The notes under the pieces: model-generated
What the model was told of the DNA's origin: nothing
What the model saw: the letters and a program-made list of their open reading frames with translations, nothing else
Databases searched by the model: none
Position numbers and translations under genes: made by a program
DNA from: Microcella alkalica
GTDB taxonomy: Bacteria > Actinomycetota > Actinomycetes > Actinomycetales > Microbacteriaceae
Assembly: GCF_014137945.1 (NCBI RefSeq)
Contig: NZ_JACGWX010000006.1
Coordinates: 62,001 to 126,000 of the forward strand
DNA: 64,000 bases
Direction of reading: 5' to 3'
Part shown: in pieces, positions 61,404 to 64,000 of the stretch
Numbering within the stretch: the stretch's first letter is position 1
Layout of the letters: each line of letters starts with the position of its first letter

Positions 61404-62245
61404 GCAGACTGCGCATCGTCCACACGACCGGGTTCACGTACGCCGGCGACGTCTCCGCCTCCTACAACGAGGCGAGGATGCTCCCCGCGAGCTCGAACGG
61501 TCAGCTCGTCCTGCAGGCCCACCTCTCCATCTCGCCGAGCTCGCACCAGCACCCGTACCTCGACTACTGGGGCACGCGGGTCGTGTTCTTCGAGCAGCTG
61601 CACTCGCACCGGGAGCTCACGATCACGTCCGAGAGCCTCGTCGAGGTCCGCCGCCGCGACGTCGGAGCGGCGACGCTGACGTGGGATGCCCTGCCCGGCG
61701 TCGTCAGCAGGGGCGTCGGCCTCATCGAAGCGACGCGCCAGACCCGGTACACGACGCCGCCCGCGGAGGTCGTCGAGCGCGCACGCGCCATCGCCCGCGA
61801 TGCCTCGCATCCCGGCGTCGCGGCCCTCCGGATCAGCGAGTTCCTGCACGAGGAGGTCAGCTACGTGCCGGGCGTCACGGGCGTGCAGACGACGGCGGCC
61901 GAGGCGTGGGCGCAGCGCGCGGGCGTCTGCCAGGACATCGCCCACCTCGCCCTCGGGGCGCTGCGTGCGGTGGGCATCCCCGCCCGGTACGTGAGCGGCT
62001 ACCTGCACCCGCGGCGCGATGCCGAGCTCGGCGAGCCGATCGTCGGCGAGTCGCACGCCTGGGTCGAGTGGTTCGACGGCGAGTGGCGGGGCTACGACCC
62101 CACGAACGCGCTCGAGATCGCGGAGAGCCACGTCGTCGTCGGCCGCGGACGCGAATACGGCGACGTGCCTCCACTGCGCGGCGTCTACGCCGGCAGCTCC
62201 GGCTCGGAGCTCTTCGTGCGCGTCGAGATCACCCGCGAGTCCTGA
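61400..62245 (+). CDS. Transglutaminase-like cysteine protease/acyltransferase
   Basis: A 281-residue transglutaminase-fold protein: an N-terminal beta domain (about residues 1-95) and a core with catalytic Cys177 in RAGVCQDIAHL, His219 in GESHAWVEW and Asp233 in YDPTN, so the triad is complete. It belongs to the bacterial group that accompanies ATP-grasp/alpha-E genes and may cleave or form amide bonds in the ligase product. The GTG start overlaps the alpha-E stop. Confidence 0.92.
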   Translation: MSRLRIVHTTGFTYAGDVSASYNEARMLPASSNGQLVLQAHLSISPSSHQHPYLDYWGTRVVFFEQLHSHRELTITSESLVEVRRRDVGAATLTWDALPGVVSRGVGLIEATRQTRYTTPPAEVVERARAIARDASHPGVAALRISEFLHEEVSYVPGVTGVQTTAAEAWAQRAGVCQDIAHLALGALRAVGIPARYVSGYLHPRRDAELGEPIVGESHAWVEWFDGEWRGYDPTNALEIAESHVVVGRGREYGDVPPLRGVYAGSSGSELFVRVEITRES

Positions 62246-62326
62246 CGCATCCCGCCCGCGGGGGGCGTCGACGCCGGCCACGCGCGCGTAACACTCGCGC
62301 AACACTCGCCGCTTAGGCTCCCCCGC

Positions 62327-63262
62327 ATGACGGGCATCGGCGAGCCCCTCCTGCGGGGCGCTGCGGGAGTCTCCGCGAGCGCGCACGCGCACCTTGTCGC
62401 CCTCGGTCGAGGCATCGAGCGGGCTGACGCGACCGCGCGCATCCTGGAGGCGCATCTGCTGCTCGCGCAGGAGCATCCGCTGCCGGACATGGCCGACGCG
62501 GGGGTCGTCCTTCGCGCCTGCGGAGTCGATCGCGCGGCCGATGACGGGCTCTCCCGGAGAGCCGCGATCGATCTGCTCACCGCCGACCGCGCGCATCCCG
62601 CCTCGATCCCTCACGCGCTCGTCGAGGCCCGCGACGCCGCGCGACTCGCGCGCGACGCGCTTCCCGCTGAGCTCTACGACATGCTCGTCGCGACCCGCGC
62701 TCGCCTGCCGCGCAAGGTCGTCGAGCCGCGCGTCGGCGACTTCCTCGCCTGGGTGCGCGAGCGATCAGCGCTCGCCGTCGGGCTCGTCGAGTCGGCGGTC
62801 GCTCGCGACGGCGCGTTCGAGCTGATCGCCCTCGGCCGGCGGCTGGAGCGCGCTGCGGCGACCGCCCGTCTCCTGACGGCGCACGCCGACGACGCGGAGG
62901 CGGGCCCAGGGTGGATGTTCGTGCTCCGCAGCGCCGGAGCGCACGAGGCGCACGTGCGCGCCCATCGCGGTGCGCCGACCGCTTCGGCCGCGATCGAGCT
63001 CCTCGCCCTCGACGAGCGGTTCCCGCGCTCGGTCGCGCACGGACTCGTCCACGCCGAGCAGAGTCTCCGCGCGCTCGGGGTGGAGGGCGGCGCGACGGGG
63101 CTCGCCGAGAGCCGCCGGGCGGCAGCCACGCTGAGCCGCCTCGTCGAGGCGGCCGCGGCCGCCGACGCCGACCGCGTCCTGCCGCGCCGGGCATCCGCCC
63201 TCCGCTCGCTGCACGGAGCCGTCGAGCAGGCGACGCGCGAGATCCTCCTCGTGCTCGACTAG
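62327..63262 (+). CDS. Alpha-E domain protein 2 (paralogue)
   Basis: A 311-residue second alpha-E protein. It matches alpha-E protein 1 through most of its length, e.g. FLAWVRERSALAVGLVES against FFGWVRERSALAVGIVES, and DRAHPASI against DRTHPASI. The N-terminus has lost the MLSRIAESLYWIGRY hallmark (here HAHLVALGRGIERAD), so it is a diverged duplicate. It has its own leaderless promoter (TAGGCT, 7 nt before ATG) 82 bp after the transglutaminase. Confidence 0.85.
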   Translation: MTGIGEPLLRGAAGVSASAHAHLVALGRGIERADATARILEAHLLLAQEHPLPDMADAGVVLRACGVDRAADDGLSRRAAIDLLTADRAHPASIPHALVEARDAARLARDALPAELYDMLVATRARLPRKVVEPRVGDFLAWVRERSALAVGLVESAVARDGAFELIALGRRLERAAATARLLTAHADDAEAGPGWMFVLRSAGAHEAHVRAHRGAPTASAAIELLALDERFPRSVAHGLVHAEQSLRALGVEGGATGLAESRRAAATLSRLVEAAAAADADRVLPRRASALRSLHGAVEQATREILLVLD

Positions 63263-63269
63263 CCCGAGC

Positions 63270-63509
63270 TCAGACCGCGGCGGGCGGGCAGTGCAGTCGC
63301 GTGGCCGTCGTGCCGACGCCGCGCTCGATCACGTGGTCGGCCATCGGAGCCGCGCAGAGCGGGCACGTCGGGTCGAGCGGAGCGACGTACGGGTCCTCCG
63401 GCCGGCCGATGCCGACGGCGGCGGGCCCGGCGATCGGGTAGAAGAACCGGTTCACGGCGGCCCAGAACCCGGGCTGACCCGCCCACGGGTTCGGAAGCCT
63501 CGACACCAT
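63270..63509 (-). CDS. Small Cys-containing hypothetical protein
   Basis: A 79-residue protein with an aromatic N-terminal part (GFWAAVNRFFYP) and a C-terminal possible zinc knuckle (CPLCAAPMADHV...HCP). It is convergent with the second alpha-E gene. I do not recognise the family; similar small proteins with this CPLC layout occur in Microbacteriaceae as far as I can recall. GGAGG lies 9 nt before the ATG. Confidence 0.6.
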   Translation of the reverse strand: MVSRLPNPWAGQPGFWAAVNRFFYPIAGPAAVGIGRPEDPYVAPLDPTCPLCAAPMADHVIERGVGTTATRLHCPPAAV

Positions 63510-63581
63510 GCTCCGATCCTCCCACCCGTCCTGCGTGCCGCCAGCGGCCGAACAACCTGTGCTCGGCGCGAGCTGCGCGCA

Positions 63582-64000
63582 TCAGCCCTTGCGCGCCGAC
63601 GCCTCTATGATCGCGATCTCGCGCGTCGCGGTCTCGAGGTCGTAGTCGTCCCCGTCGTACCGCACGCGCACGCGCCACCACGGCCCGCCGTCGCGCCCGA
63701 GGCGCAGGTTGCGCGTCGAGCGCATCCACAGTGCGGCGACGGCCGCCGCAGCGAGCCCGGAGAGCGCGGCGACGCCGAGCGCCCAGCGCGGCCCCGCCTC
63801 GTTCGCGATGAAGCCGAGCAGCGGCGCGCCCAGGGGCGTCCCTCCCATGAAGATCGTGAGGTAGAGCGCCGTGACCCGCCCGCGGATCGCGGGCCTCGTG
63901 GTCGTCTGCACGTACGCGTTCGACGAGGTGATCATCGTGAGCGAGGTGAATCCGACGAGCACGAGAGCGACCGCGAAGGTTTCGAACGTCGGCATGAGGG
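63582..64000 (-). CDS. Partial MFS transporter (C-terminal part)
   Basis: The gene enters from the right edge; about 139 codons are visible, ending at 63582. Two membrane helices and an intervening MFS motif (PAIRGRVTALYLTIFMGGTPLGAPLLGFIANEAGPRWAL) match the second half of a Major Facilitator transporter. A cytoplasmic tail of about 45 residues (WWRVRVRYDGDDYDLETATREIAI) follows. The substrate cannot be assessed from this part. Confidence 0.8.
   Translation of the reverse strand, partial: LMPTFETFAVALVLVGFTSLTMITSSNAYVQTTTRPAIRGRVTALYLTIFMGGTPLGAPLLGFIANEAGPRWALGVAALSGLAAAAVAALWMRSTRNLRLGRDGGPWWRVRVRYDGDDYDLETATREIAIIEASARKG

Noticed and set aside
1-64000. tRNA, rRNA, phage or IS genes
   Set aside because: No cloverleaf-like sequence ending in a TPsiC arm, no rRNA motif and no transposase or integrase reading frame were recognised.

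Overview
The window is a high-GC, gene-dense stretch of an actinobacterial chromosome. Frequent GTG starts, the GCGGATGCC-type usage at Asp-Ala and Ala codons, Streptomyces-type xylose isomerase numbering, a RamB-like regulator beside the glyoxylate genes and many leaderless promoters all point to Actinomycetota, most likely Microbacteriaceae. The family assignment is inference. I see no tRNA, rRNA, CRISPR array, transposase or prophage. The largest gene-free gap is under 300 bp.

Layout. 1-5922: end of a DUF1304-like gene, pfkA, a small membrane protein, an AlkA-type glycosylase, a thioesterase, two overlapping DUF202 genes and a phytoene-desaturase-like flavoprotein. 6119-11371: LysR regulator divergent from a fused putA, then a short GntR. 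11527-16741: ramB-like regulator divergent from aceA and aceB (glyoxylate shunt), then an Lrp regulator. 16800-20703: an iron-box-controlled Fe(III) ABC importer. 20900-25453: kynureninase, then an overlapping lipoprotein thioredoxin / CcdA / response regulator / histidine kinase unit. 25476-28894: a DrrAB-type exporter, an acyl-CoA dehydrogenase and a wrecked Nudix gene. 28924-31227: a MerR-controlled flavoprotein and thioredoxin-like island of lower GC. 31409-38644: a TspO-like membrane protein, DsrE/TetR and TetR/SDR divergent pairs, two hydrolases, a frameshifted luciferase-like oxidoreductase and an aldo/keto reductase. 38727-52497: a complete xylo-oligosaccharide module (ABC importer, GH3, cytoplasmic GH10, LacI, ROK, xylA, xylB, GH51). 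52590-54108: a DedA-like protein and a PfkB sugar kinase. 54279-58678: an FMN hydroxy-acid oxidase, amidase, acetate-type transporter, SDR and FadR-type GntR. 58837-63262: an ATP-grasp, alpha-E, transglutaminase and second alpha-E cluster. The right edge holds a small Cys-rich protein and the C-terminal part of an MFS transporter.

How it fits together. The xylan module imports arabinoxylo-oligomers. GH3, GH10 and GH51 trim them inside the cell, and XylA and XylB feed the pentose phosphate pathway. A strong promoter followed directly by LacI-type palindromes precedes the importer. aceA, aceB and ramB support growth on acetate, and the SatP-like transporter may supply acetate or a similar acid. 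PutA supports growth on proline.

Most notable: (1) three copies of a nested double-palindrome of about 90 bp, all in gene 3' regions; (2) a consistent leaderless promoter code (TAnnnT, then 6 or 7 nt, then the start codon) at 18 genes; (3) an uncharacterised hydroxy-acid/amide cluster sharing a putative operator with its GntR; (4) a MerR-driven flavoprotein that is not canonical MerA; (5) a duplicated alpha-E gene in a peptide-ligase-like cluster; (6) two decayed or frameshifted genes.
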